Part shown: in pieces, positions 1 through 8,614 of the stretch
Layout of the letters: the number at the start of each line of letters is the position of its first letter
How positions within the stretch are numbered: the first letter of the stretch is position 1
Assembly (NCBI GenBank): GCA_037178675.1
Contig: JAYMGJ010000805.1
Location: forward strand, 1-26,684
Source: Scleroderma bovista
Lineage: Eukaryota > Basidiomycota > Agaricomycetes > Boletales > Sclerodermataceae
DNA length: 26,684 nucleotides
Reading direction: 5' to 3'
Position numbers and translations under genes: made by a program
The notes under the pieces: model-generated
Told to the model about the DNA's origin: nothing
Databases searched by the model: none
What the model saw: only the letters and a program-made list of their open reading frames with translations

Positions 1-1355
1 GCATGACAAGATTGATTGTAAGGGAGTGAGTCATCAGCTGAGTAATATACCAAAAATGCGAAAGGGATAGAGTAATACTGATGACAAGAGAGCATCAGTA
101 AGCAAGGGATGAGTCACTGCACAGCAGAAGGAGTCATTGATGCACAGCCTAAGAAGTTTGATGGGGGGCTGTGTACCATCAGGAATTTGATGGGACAACA
201 ATGGGGAAGATCTGAGATTAATAGGGGGATTGATCCGAGACAAAACAGCCACAAGAAGGGTACCAGGGGTCCAGAGGTCTTTTTGGGGGGTCAGCATACA
301 CTAAGGTATAGTGCATGTGTTCTAGCGCCGCTGAAGCGCAACCATGGGCTCCCTTGACGAGCTCTCTTCTGGGAAAGAACGAGAGAGGGTTCTTCTTCCT
401 AATAGCACTATAAAGTGGGGGGAATAACTGTCATGGTGCTGGGGGACGTCGTCTGAAAGTAGGGAAGCGGATAGAGTATTGAATTCGACACATCCAGGGA
501 AGCGAGACGAACGACAGAGGAAGATGGACATGGCAAGTATCTGGGAGGAAGGGACCATAGGCTGAGGGCTCAGGGGACACAGAGACGACCAGAGAAGACT
601 TCTCAAGCTTGACAATAGACCTAAGATGACCAAAGTACGTCCTTGACGCAGGACTGACAAGGAGAACGCGCTGACCGAGAACGAGAGGGACTGAGGGAGC
701 AGGCTGGGAAGATATGTGCCAGGCAGTGCATGGGAACTCTGGCAGAGGCTGTCCTAAGAGCAGGACATAGTGGAGATCTGCAGCAATAGCGGAGAAATGA
801 TCCAGAGAAAATACGGACTCCATAGTGAGCAATGAAGCGAATGTCTGGATTGCGGGGGGAATATCTCCGTGGGAAATGAACAGATTTGCGTCGGAACTTG
901 ACAGGCAGATAGACCACGCTCTAGGCTTTCTGACGGTATAGTCACGTGCCTGATAGCTTCAGAAACGACGGAGCTATTCAAAATATTGGAATGCCGGCAC
1001 TGGGCGCCTAAAAATGACATTTGGGCGCTAAAAATCATTTCTTCTCTTTCTCCTTCGTTTCTCCATCAATTCTTCGGCTTCTTTGATCGTTCTGGTATGG
1101 GAGTTGGACTGCAGACGTGTGCATTCCTTTCTCATACCACAATTGTCGTTATTCCTTCAGTTTCTTCTGCTTCTTGGCGGTTCTCGTGCGATAGATGACT
1201 GTCTGCATTGGCATTCATTTCTCGCATCAGGATAGTTGTCTTGTGTGATAGATGGCTACGATGAGGGTCCGTTGTGCTTATCCTTCGCATAAGGATCATT
1301 CGATATAGGCGTTATCTTCCATGTTCACTGTACCAAACCTGTTTGGTGCATGACA
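1..1355 (-). mobile_element. LTR-A copy A1, long LTR-like element, cut by window edge
   Basis: Reverse-complement copy of the element at 2025-4126. It reads on the minus strand from TGTCA at 1355 down to position 1, where the window ends, so its promoter and 3' end are not visible. By eye it differs from A2 at only scattered positions, so the two are recent insertions. The outer end carries the 16-base palindromic block ACCAAAC-AG-GTTTGGT seen in other copies. It contains the internal ORF at 431-823. With A2 it forms inverted arms of about 1.35 kb around the 5' part of the coiled-coil gene. The LTR interpretation rests on the TG..CA ends and promoter of A2. Confidence 0.75.
431..823 (-). CDS. 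LTR-A internal ORF, 130 aa, unknown family
   Basis: Intact 130-residue ORF starting at ATG 823 (MESVFSLDHF) and ending at the TGA at 431-433. It lies in the U3-like part of A1. I do not recognise the family. The protein has no obvious signal peptide or long membrane segment. It is rich in Val, Leu, Ser and Pro, with alternating hydrophobic stretches such as SVPLVLGQRVLLVSP and VHLPLSFVSLPW that suggest a small beta-rich domain (inference). It differs from the A2 copy at two residues by eye, including a Cys for Arg in the LPWM-R motif. The longer reading with MLT in front uses a TTG codon and is not preferred. Confidence 0.6.
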   Translation of the reverse strand: MESVFSLDHFSAIAADLHYVLLLGQPLPEFPCTAWHISSQPAPSVPLVLGQRVLLVSPASRTYFGHLRSIVKLEKSSLVVSVSPEPSAYGPFLPDTCHVHLPLSFVSLPWMCRIQYSIRFPTFRRRPPAP

Positions 1356-1419
1356 GCGCGTATAAGAGTGCGACGCATGTTGTCCGCATTGTTCAAACAC
1401 CTTGTCCTTCTACCACAAC

Positions 1420-2024
1420 ATGGCTTTCCAACACACCACGACCATCCCCGCCGAGCAGCAGCAACGAGACTGGAAGGAAGCGGAAGACCACGAGCTGGTC
1501 ACCGATTCGGAAGATGACGAAGCCAACGCGACAGCGAAGTTCCTGGAGCACGAGCGGAGGGACATAGCGAGGAAGGCAGTCGAAGCAGAACAGCGTCGGA
1601 AGGTCGAGGAGGCGCGAGCGGAGGTGCAGAAGAGGAAGGAGGTGAGTAGCGAACATACTGTTCATTGTGTGATGCTGACGAAAACGCGCCATGACAGGCA
1701 TGCAGAGCCAAAGAGGCTCGCAAAGCGGAGGAAGCGAGAGCGGAGGCGACTCGCAAGGCGGAGGAAGAAGCAAAGGTGGAAGCAGCGCGCAAAGCAGAGG
1801 AAGAACGGAAGGCAGAGGAGGAGAGAGCGCGCGAGAGACGCATCGAGGCGCTGCAGGAGGCGCATATAGAGCGACAGAGGCAGGAGTTCGAGGTGCAGAA
1901 GGCATGGGAGCAACAACGGAGATTGCAGGCACGAGCGGAGGCCATCGCGGTTACTCAAGGTAGCGGTGGTGCGACGGCGGTGCCAGCAGTGGCAGCAGAT
2001 GGGAGGCGTGCCCCATGTGCGCGG
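1420..2024 (+). pseudogene. Coiled-coil/cysteine-cluster gene, 5' part, split by LTR-A copy A2
   Basis: Exon 1 (1420-1641) opens at ATG 1420 (MAFQHTTTIPAEQQ) and codes for 74 residues that include an acidic stretch. A 56-nt phase-0 intron (1642-1697) follows. Exon 2 resumes at 1698 and encodes about 90 residues of Glu/Lys/Arg/Ala-rich helix with heptad-like spacing, clearly coiled coil. It then reaches a CxxC pair (tgt at 2016 and 2025), where the LTR-A element begins. The reading frame resumes exactly in phase at 4131, giving an undisrupted product of about 402 residues. As it stands the ORF runs 60 nt into the element to a stop at 2084. Function unknown; similar multicopy coiled-coil/cysteine proteins are common in Agaricomycetes (recollection, not a search). 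Confidence 0.65.
1642..1697 (+). other. Spliceosomal intron, 56 nt
   Basis: Donor GTGAGT at 1642, branch-point-like CTGAC at 1675-1679 and acceptor ACAG ending at 1697. Removing it joins two reading frames that both encode charged coiled coil, in phase 0. Length and signals fit a basidiomycete intron. Confidence 0.75.
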
Positions 2025-2029
2025 TGTCA
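2021..2029. repeat. Left 9-bp flank shared with 4127-4135 (target duplication of A2)
   Basis: GCGGTGTCA is present at both junctions of A2. The last five bases here may already belong to the element, leaving a 4-5 bp duplication. Deleting 2025-4130 (2106 bp, a multiple of three) restores one continuous frame of the coiled-coil gene. Confidence 0.7.
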
Positions 2030-2556
2030 CACACAAAACAGGTTTGGTACAGTGAACATGGAAGATAACGCCTATATCGAATGATCCTTATGCGAAGGAT
2101 AAGCACAACGGACCCTCATCGTAGCCATCTATCACACAAGACAACTATCCTGATGCGAGAAATGAATGCCAATGCAGACAGTCATCTATCGCACGAGAAC
2201 CGCCAAGAAGCAGAAGAAACTGAAGGAATAACGACAATTGTGGTATGAGAAAGGAATGCACACGTCTGCAGTCCAACTCCCATACCAGAACGATCAAAGA
2301 AGCCGAAGAATTGATGGAGAAACAAAGGAGAAAGAGAAGAAATGATTTTTAGCACCCAAATGTCATTTTTAGGCGCCCAGTGCCGGCATTCCGATATTTT
2401 GAATAGCTCCGTCGTTTCTGAAGCTATCAGGCACGTGACTATACCGTCAGAAAGCCTAGAGCGTGGTCTATCTGCCTGTCAAGTTCCGACGCAAATCTGT
2501 TCATTTCCCACGGAGATATTCCCCCCGCAATCCAGACATTCGCTTCATTGCTCACT

Positions 2557-2949
2557 ATGGAGTCCGTATTTTCTCTGGATCATTTCTCCGCTATTGCTGC
2601 AGATCTCCACTATGTCCTGCTCTTAGGACAGCCTCTGCCAGAGTTCCCGTGCACTGCCTGGCACATATCTTCCCAGCCTGCTCCCTCAGTCCCTCTCGTT
2701 CTCGGTCAGCGTGTTCTCCTCATCAGTCCTGCGTCAAGGACGTACTTTGGTCATCTTAGGTCTATTGTCAAGCTTGAGAAGTCTTCTCTGGTCGTCTCTG
2801 TGTCCCCTGAGCCCTCAGCCTATGGTCCCTTCCTCCCAGATACTTGCCATGTCCATCTTCCTCTGTCGTTTGTCTCACTTCCCTGGATGCGTCGAATTCA
2901 ATACTCTATCCGCTTCCCTACTTTCAGACGACGTCCCCCAGCACCATGA
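2557..2949 (+). CDS. LTR-A internal ORF, 130 aa, unknown family
   Basis: ATG at 2557, TGA at 2947-2949. Same protein as in A1. It lies about 530 bp from the 5' end of the LTR and about 600 bp upstream of the TATA box, so it is not driven by that promoter in this orientation. Aligned by hand to the diverged copy at 13167-13556, codons 1-114 show about 27 synonymous and about 27 amino-acid-changing codons. Many of the latter are conservative (V/I, D/E, K/R). Since roughly three quarters of sites are nonsynonymous, this suggests purifying selection in the past. Function unknown. Confidence 0.6.
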   Translation: MESVFSLDHFSAIAADLHYVLLLGQPLPEFPCTAWHISSQPAPSVPLVLGQRVLLISPASRTYFGHLRSIVKLEKSSLVVSVSPEPSAYGPFLPDTCHVHLPLSFVSLPWMRRIQYSIRFPTFRRRPPAP

Positions 2950-3357
2950 CAGTTATTCCCCCCACTTTATAGTGCTATTAGGAAGAAGAACCCTCTCTCG
3001 TTCTTTCCCAGAAGAGAGCTCATCAAGGGAGCCCATGGTTGCGCTTCAGCGGCGCTAGAACACATTCACTATACCTTAGTGTATGCTGACCCCCCAAAAA
3101 GACCTCTGGACCCCTGGTACCCTTCTTGTGGCTGTTTTGTCTCGGATCAATCCCCCTATTAATCCCAGATCTTCCCCATTGTTGTCCCCTCAAATTCCTG
3201 ATGGTACACAGCCCCCCATCAAACTTCTTAGGCTGTGCATCAATGACTCCTTCTGCTGTGCAGTGACTCATCCCTTGCTTACTGATGCTCTCTTGTCATC
3301 AGTATTACTCTATCCCTTTCGCATTTTTGGTATATTACTCAGCTGATGACTCACTCC

Positions 3358-3590
3358 CTTACCAATCAATCTTGTCATGCAGCTTACTCATTCCTTTACT
3401 CAGCAGCTTATTCATGCTTCCTATGCTTACTCATTCCTGCTTATCCCTTGCTTACTGGTCGCTTACAAACCCCTTACAAAGCTCTTACCAATCCCTTACC
3501 AATCCTTGACAAATTCTGCTTACTCCCTTCTCTTTTTGTACTTTAATGCTGTGCCCCCCCCATGTATTTAAACCCCTGGGCTCAGCCCAG
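3358..3590 (+). promoter_or_regulatory. LTR-A promoter: CCAAT boxes, TATA box and hairpin
   Basis: CTTACCAAT occurs at 3358-3366, 3484-3492 and 3495-3503. TATTTAAA is at 3565-3572, followed directly by the inverted repeat CTGGGCT-c-AGCCCAG at 3576-3590. The diverged copy A3 has the same layout with different hairpin bases. This marks the likely U3/R transition. Initiation itself is inferred. Confidence 0.6.
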
Positions 3591-4130
3591 TGATGAAAGA
3601 CCCAATTGCACGAAATTATCCCTCTCTCAGACTCTCTCAATCAGTATCCCTTCAGTCTTTGAGTCCTTGTAGGCTTCAGTGAAGGTCTAAAGGCTCAATA
3701 TTGTCAAGTTTATCCAAGTTATTCAAGATCTATTCTTTATACTAGGCTCAAGCGGAGTCTAGGCTTCATACCAGTCAATCTTCCTCGCCTCTGGACATCA
3801 GAGGCATCCCTGCCCCTTTGCTGCACCAATCTCTAGGTGTAGTATCGCTGTTTCAGTCTCAGTCTACCCAATCCCCGCTTTGACACTTCCTAGGCTTTAG
3901 GAAGAGTCCAGACCCCTATCCCCTTCGTCTTCTATCACTCCTGTACCCCAGGAGTATCCTGCATCATCATCTGCATCTCCCTGTTGGTGTAGATCCCCTT
4001 CCCCCCTCCTCAGCACATCCTCTCTGGACACCGCGGAGGTAAACCACCACTCGCACATTTTCGTAGTCCTTTGTTGGTGTTGTGTTTGGGTTATTACTCC
4101 GACCCAAATCCACACTTTGACTCACAGCGG

Positions 4131-4790
4131 TGTCAAGACCACCTCAATAACCCAGCAGGGTGCGTGGCCCAGGCGAAGTCGAAAGCGACGGCGTGCGCGC
4201 CATGCCAGGGCGCACGCAAGTCCTGCTCTTGGAGCACAGCAGGGAAAGCGGCAGAGGCTTCCACGGTCGCAGGGAGCGGGACGGAGAACGGTGGAGCGGC
4301 GGCATCAAAACGGGTGGCGAGGAGACGACAGCGGAGCGAGGCGAACACGTCGCCAAAGGGGGCAAGCAAGCGCAAGAAGGCGCGGAACACGATGGAGGAG
4401 GATGAGGCGGATGAAGAGGAGGTATTCGGGGTGCCCCGAGCGATGGCGGAGGAACAGCGCGATGCGCTGGGTATGCTTACCCAGACGCTAGCGCAGCTCG
4501 CCGAGCGGATGGGGGCGTCTGAGGCACGAGAGCGAGAGCGGATGGTGATCGAGAGGGAGCGGCTCGAGCTAGAGCGGGAGCGACTGGAGTTGGAGAGGAG
4601 GCGTGCAGCGATGGAAGAAAGGCGGATGGCCGAAATGGACCGAATCATGGTCAAGTGGCGCCAGTTCATTCAGGGGTCATTGACGGGGACGACACAAAAG
4701 GAGATCGCAGCGGCGGAGCAGGAGGAGGAGAACGGAGCAGATGGAGATGACGAAGAGGGGATGGCGGATGCGGAGGGAGAGGAGGATTAA
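4131..4790 (+). pseudogene. Coiled-coil/cysteine-cluster gene, 3' part, after LTR-A copy A2
   Basis: Continues the frame of the 1420-2024 part. It completes a cysteine pattern: CxxC-x8-C spanning the insertion point, then CxxC-x6-C (ACAPCQGARKSC) about ten residues later. This resembles a zinc-binding cluster, though the family is not certain. A basic Lys/Arg-rich stretch follows (RRRQRS and SKRKKAR, possible nuclear localisation signals), then a strong coiled coil built on repeats of ERERLELERERLELERRR, then an acidic Glu/Asp tail ending at the TAA at 4788-4790. Removed from its first exons, it has no start codon of its own upstream except inside the LTR (reading from about 4071). Transcription from the A2 promoter is possible but not shown. 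Confidence 0.6.
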
Positions 4791-4802
4791 TGGACTAACT
4801 AC

Positions 4803-4835
4803 ATATATATATATATATATATTTTTTTTTTTTTT
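4803..4835. repeat. (AT)n microsatellite followed by a 14-base T run
   Basis: About ten AT units at 4803-4822, then an unbroken T run to 4835. On the minus strand this is an A tract about 25 nt after AATAAA, next to the end of gypsy G1. It lies at the poorly defined junction between the coiled-coil gene and G1. Confidence 0.85.
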
Positions 4836-4927
4836 GTTTGTTGTATTTTTGTACTACAATTTTATTTGAATGGGTTGCCTTGTAGATTTCAAACGTAACG
4901 GAGTGATTTCGGAGGTGGCGGAGTGAC

Positions 4928-7900
4928 TTAGGCGGACTTGTGTGGACCAGGCTTGCCTGGGTACTTGTGATGGAAATCCTCGACGAGCTCCGACGCATGG
5001 TCGAGCTCAGTGGCAAGGAGCCACGATGTTTCTTCAAGGAGTTGGCAGTGGCGTCTTCTGCGGTCGATCTTGGAGTCTAGGATTTCTTCGACTTCGTATT
5101 CGACTTCTCCGTCAACTTCGATCGGAGGTGGCGGAGATTGGACCCGATTGGGAATACTGCTTTGGTGGGAGGTCTCAAGTTGAGACACGTGGAATACTGG
5201 GTGCACGGACTTCATGGTGTCGGGGAGTCGGAGCGTGAAGGAGAGCGAGCCAGGTTTGGCTATTATTTCGAAGGGTCCGAAATTCTTATCGGAGAGCTTC
5301 TTGGAGGGGAGTGTAGACCTGAAATACTTCGCCTTCACATAGACTTCATCACCTATTTTAAAATCCGGCGGAGTTGATCTTTTCACATCTGCGGGGCCTT
5401 GGTAGCGCTGTTGCGCAAGGGCCATCTCAGAGCGGAGAAAATCATGGAGTTCTTTGAGGTCGGAGGTGTATTCTTGAGCGCAGGAGGAACTGAGGCCCAA
5501 GTCGGAGTTTACTGCGATGTCAGGGTGGTAGCCTTTATTAGCGAAGAAGGGCGAGACACCAGTGGTTGCGCTGGGAGAGTTATTAAATGCGAACTCCGCA
5601 AGTGGGAGGAGTTCAGCCCAGTTGTCTTGTTGATAATTGCAGTAGATTCGGAGGTACTGCTCGAGTGTTTGGTTCGTCCGCTCGGTTTGACCATCTCCTT
5701 CTGGGTGATAGCCAGAGGTGAAATGTAAGGTCATTCCGAGTGCTTTTCCGAGCGATCGGAAGAAGTGAGAAACAAACTCCGAACCTCTGTCGGAGGTGAC
5801 ATGGGTGGGTACTCCGTGTTTGGAAAACACATGCGCGACAAAGAGCTTGGCAAGCTCAGGGGAAGTGATGGTGTCGTAGGTCGGAATGAATATTCCTTGC
5901 TTCGAGAGGCGGTCCACGACGACTAAGATGGAGGTGAATCCATCGGAGGAGGGTAGTTGCTCGATGAAGTCCATGGATATGGAATGCCATGGGCGAGCGG
6001 GGATCGGAAGTTGTTTTAATAGGCCGTAGGGCCTATGCCTAGGGACCTTAGCACGTCCGCAGGATGTGCAGGAACTTACGTAGTCTTTTACGAAGGTGCG
6101 GACACCTGGCCAGGTATATTCCCGGCGGACTAGTTCCAAAGTGCGGTTTTGGCCGAAGTGGCCAGAGAGTGGGTGGTCGTGCTTGTAGCGGAGGACTCTG
6201 AGGCGGAGATCATTAGCATCCGGCACGTAGATCCTATCATCAAGGCAGAGTAGGCCAGCGGAGTCTGATGACCACCGAGAATCGGATGAGTCGGACTTGT
6301 GGCTGAGCGCGACAGGATCAGAGGGGAGAGCTGCGAGGATGTCTTTGTGGAGTTGCTCCACGTCGACAAGGATGGCAGCGCGGATTGCCGGAGTGAGGAG
6401 AATTGTTGCCCTAAGGGAGGACGCGAGTTGTTCTTGGGTGAACATGGGTCGGAGGTTGTGTGGGTTGACCCGAGCATAGTCCCTATCCCCCTCTTTTGGG
6501 TAGACATCCCAGTGTCTAGTGAGGGCATCAGGCTTAGCTCCGAGGCGTCCAGGGCAGAAGTGGATGGCGAGGTTGAACTGGGAGAGGTACTCCGACCAGC
6601 GGGCTTGACGGCGGGTCAAGACCTTGGAGCTGGAGAAATATTCCAAGTTCTTGTGGTCGGTGACCACATCAACCAGAGTGGCGGAGCCCTCAAGGTAGTG
6701 TCGCCAGTGCTTAAAAGCCTCGAAAATGGCCAAAAGCTCCTTGTCGTGGGTGTCATAATTCAGCTCCGGAGCAGACAGAGTGCGCGAGTAGTACGCGACA
6801 GGGCGGAGGACCTCGTCGGAGCCAGTGATGGAAAGGATTCCAGCGATGGCATAGTCCAAAGCATTGGTCTCCACAGTCAGCGGAGCATCAGGGACCCAGT
6901 GGGTAAGGATGGGAGCGGAGGTGAAGGCCTTCTTCAGGAGGTTAAAGGCGGAGCGACAGTCCTCACCAAAATTCCAAGGAATGTTTTTGCAGGTAAGCCG
7001 CGTGAGAGGCACGACGATGTCGGAGTAGTTGAAGATGAAACAACGGTAGAAGTTCGCAAAACCGAGGAAGGACTGGATGTCCTTCACCTTGCGGGGTTCT
7101 GGCCAGTCGGAAATGGCTTTGACTTTGTCGGCGGACATGGAAAGGCCATCGGGGGAGAGGCAGAAGCCCAGGTATTCGGTGGAGGTGGTATGGAATTCAC
7201 ACTTTTCCGGTTTAGCAAAGAGATTATGCTTGCGGAGGCGTCGGAGGACTTCGCGGACATGCTTTTGATGCGATTTGATGTCTTCGGAGTAGATAAGGAT
7301 GTCGTCCAGGTAGACGACGACACAGACATCAAGCATATCGGAGAGAATGCTGTTAACAAATCGCTGGAAAGCCGCGGGAGCATTGGTCAAGCCGAAGGGC
7401 ATGACATTCCACTCGAAGGAACCATACCGCGTGCGAAACGCGGTCTTCCATTCATCCCCTTCAGTGATACGGACCAAATGGTACGCGTGGCGGAGATCGA
7501 TTTTTGAATAGATCTTTGCCTTGCTGGGGGAATCCAGGAGGTCGGAGATGAGAGGGAGTGGGTAGCGGTCTTTCTTTGATATTTTGTTCAGTCCTCTGTA
7601 GTCGACGCAGAGGCAGAGTGATCCATCCTTTTTGCGTACGAACAGGACAGGAGCTCCATGAGTGGAGGTCGACTGTCGAATGAAGCCGTAGGAGAGGTGC
7701 TCGTCGATGAATGTGCGGAGCGCCCCTAATCCAGTCTGTGAAAGGGAGTACACAGTACCCAGTGGAGGGCTTGTGCCTTCCTCCAGATCGATTCGGAGAT
7801 CATACTCGCGATGCGGAGCGAGCGTGGTAGCTTTTGCCTTGCTGAAGACGTCAGCGAAGTCATGGTAGACTTCTGGCACAGCGGAGAGATTGGGAGAATC

Positions 7901-8614
7901 GACAGGAGTGGCAGCGGAGGCTGAGCGGAGCTTCGCATCATCTGGGCGGATGTACAATGTGAAGTTGGTAGATCCTGTGAGTTTGCAAGCGCGCGCGAAT
8001 GCAGCAGCGCCTATCAGCGAAACGTAGGGAGCGGTCAACTGAGGCGAGTTGGAGTCAGAGGGCAGAGATGAGTCCTCTGGTGGCGGAGCTGTGGAGGCAG
8101 TCGCAGAGGCGGACTCGACAGAAGGAGGTACCGGGGATGCGGGCATTCGCAGTGTGCCTTTACAGAATTCGATGTGGCCCAAAACCCAGTCAATCAACGG
8201 ATTGTAGTGGGTGAGCCAGCTATGTCCGAGGACCAGCACGCAGGAGGAATCCAGTGGAGTTACGTAGAATGTTTCGGAGTTGACTTCGCCTGTGGAGAAC
8301 TGAATGTCGAGTTTGATGGCTTTAGTAATAAAGGTGTTCATAGAACCGTCTAGGAGGCGGAGTTCAAGCGGAGCAATTGCGTAGGTTTCAAGGGTGTGTT
8401 TATTAACAAATTTGCTATCTATGAAACAGTGGCTAGAGCCAGAGTCAACGAGAGCGGAAACAGGAGGAATAGCGACGGGGGACGTAATCGTGACAGAGGG
8501 CATAAGGGAGTTGGGATCGGAGAGAGCGGACGCGTTGAGGCGTAACTCCGTAGTTGCACAGTCGGAGTCAACGCAACCCCCAGCTTGTGCGGAGTTCTGG
8601 GAGCTGCTGTCTAA
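4928..8614 (-). CDS. pol: G1 Pol polyprotein (PR-RT-RH-IN-chromodomain-like)
   Basis: Open from the frameshift codon at 8614 to the TAA at 4928; 1191 residues from the first Met at 8503, plus 37 upstream. Using the Met-8503 numbering: aspartic protease DSGSS at about 20; reverse transcriptase with YLDD at 398-401 (7301-7312); RNase H; integrase zinc-binding HHCC region from about 774; integrase core Asp845, Asp905 and Glu941. The last two are separated by exactly 35 residues, as expected for D,D(35)E. A chromodomain-like tail occupies about 1136-1191. Two oddities: the RNase H motif reads ETNAL where TDAS is usual, replacing the first catalytic Asp (codon 6865-6863), and the tail seems to lack about six residues around the usual KWKGY segment. 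No stop interrupts pol. The protein is predicted to be made only as a Gag-Pol fusion. Confidence 0.9.
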   Translation of the reverse strand, partial: LDSSSQNSAQAGGCVDSDCATTELRLNASALSDPNSLMPSVTITSPVAIPPVSALVDSGSSHCFIDSKFVNKHTLETYAIAPLELRLLDGSMNTFITKAIKLDIQFSTGEVNSETFYVTPLDSSCVLVLGHSWLTHYNPLIDWVLGHIEFCKGTLRMPASPVPPSVESASATASTAPPPEDSSLPSDSNSPQLTAPYVSLIGAAAFARACKLTGSTNFTLYIRPDDAKLRSASAATPVDSPNLSAVPEVYHDFADVFSKAKATTLAPHREYDLRIDLEEGTSPPLGTVYSLSQTGLGALRTFIDEHLSYGFIRQSTSTHGAPVLFVRKKDGSLCLCVDYRGLNKISKKDRYPLPLISDLLDSPSKAKIYSKIDLRHAYHLVRITEGDEWKTAFRTRYGSFEWNVMPFGLTNAPAAFQRFVNSILSDMLDVCVVVYLDDILIYSEDIKSHQKHVREVLRRLRKHNLFAKPEKCEFHTTSTEYLGFCLSPDGLSMSADKVKAISDWPEPRKVKDIQSFLGFANFYRCFIFNYSDIVVPLTRLTCKNIPWNFGEDCRSAFNLLKKAFTSAPILTHWVPDAPLTVETNALDYAIAGILSITGSDEVLRPVAYYSRTLSAPELNYDTHDKELLAIFEAFKHWRHYLEGSATLVDVVTDHKNLEYFSSSKVLTRRQARWSEYLSQFNLAIHFCPGRLGAKPDALTRHWDVYPKEGDRDYARVNPHNLRPMFTQEQLASSLRATILLTPAIRAAILVDVEQLHKDILAALPSDPVALSHKSDSSDSRWSSDSAGLLCLDDRIYVPDANDLRLRVLRYKHDHPLSGHFGQNRTLELVRREYTWPGVRTFVKDYVSSCTSCGRAKVPRHRPYGLLKQLPIPARPWHSISMDFIEQLPSSDGFTSILVVVDRLSKQGIFIPTYDTITSPELAKLFVAHVFSKHGVPTHVTSDRGSEFVSHFFRSLGKALGMTLHFTSGYHPEGDGQTERTNQTLEQYLRIYCNYQQDNWAELLPLAEFAFNNSPSATTGVSPFFANKGYHPDIAVNSDLGLSSSCAQEYTSDLKELHDFLRSEMALAQQRYQGPADVKRSTPPDFKIGDEVYVKAKYFRSTLPSKKLSDKNFGPFEIIAKPGSLSFTLRLPDTMKSVHPVFHVSQLETSHQSSIPNRVQSPPPPIEVDGEVEYEVEEILDSKIDRRRRHCQLLEETSWLLATELDHASELVEDFHHKYPGKPGPHKSA

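Larger units (their letters stand above)
2025..4126 (+). mobile_element. LTR-A copy A2, complete 2.1-kb LTR-like element
   Basis: Starts TGTCA and ends CTCACA, and sits between two copies of the 9-mer GCGGTGTCA (2021-2029 and 4127-4135). Because the element itself starts TGTCA, the target duplication proper is GCGG (4 bp) or GCGGT (5 bp). Order inside: terminal palindromic block (left arm mutated here), an ORF at 2557-2949, a CCAAT-box cluster, TATTTAAA at 3565-3572 with a hairpin just after it, then about 550 bp of R/U5-like sequence. There are no gag or pol genes inside, so it fits a solo LTR of a retrotransposon with unusually long LTRs. A non-autonomous element is the alternative. Confidence 0.7.

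Noticed and set aside
1499..1945. Minus-strand ORFs of 148-179 codons opposite the coiled-coil exons
   Set aside because: Mirror images of Glu/Lys/Arg-rich codons; the plus strand has the intron, coiled coil and in-phase continuation.
2342..2626. 94-codon ORF overlapping the start of the LTR-A ORF in another frame
   Set aside because: Present in the recent copies but broken in the diverged copy A3 (stop near 13104), unlike the 130-codon ORF.
6299..7507. 402-codon ORF on the plus strand
   Set aside because: It is antisense to the reverse transcriptase and RNase H of G1, shows no domain, and reflects the strong composition bias of that element.
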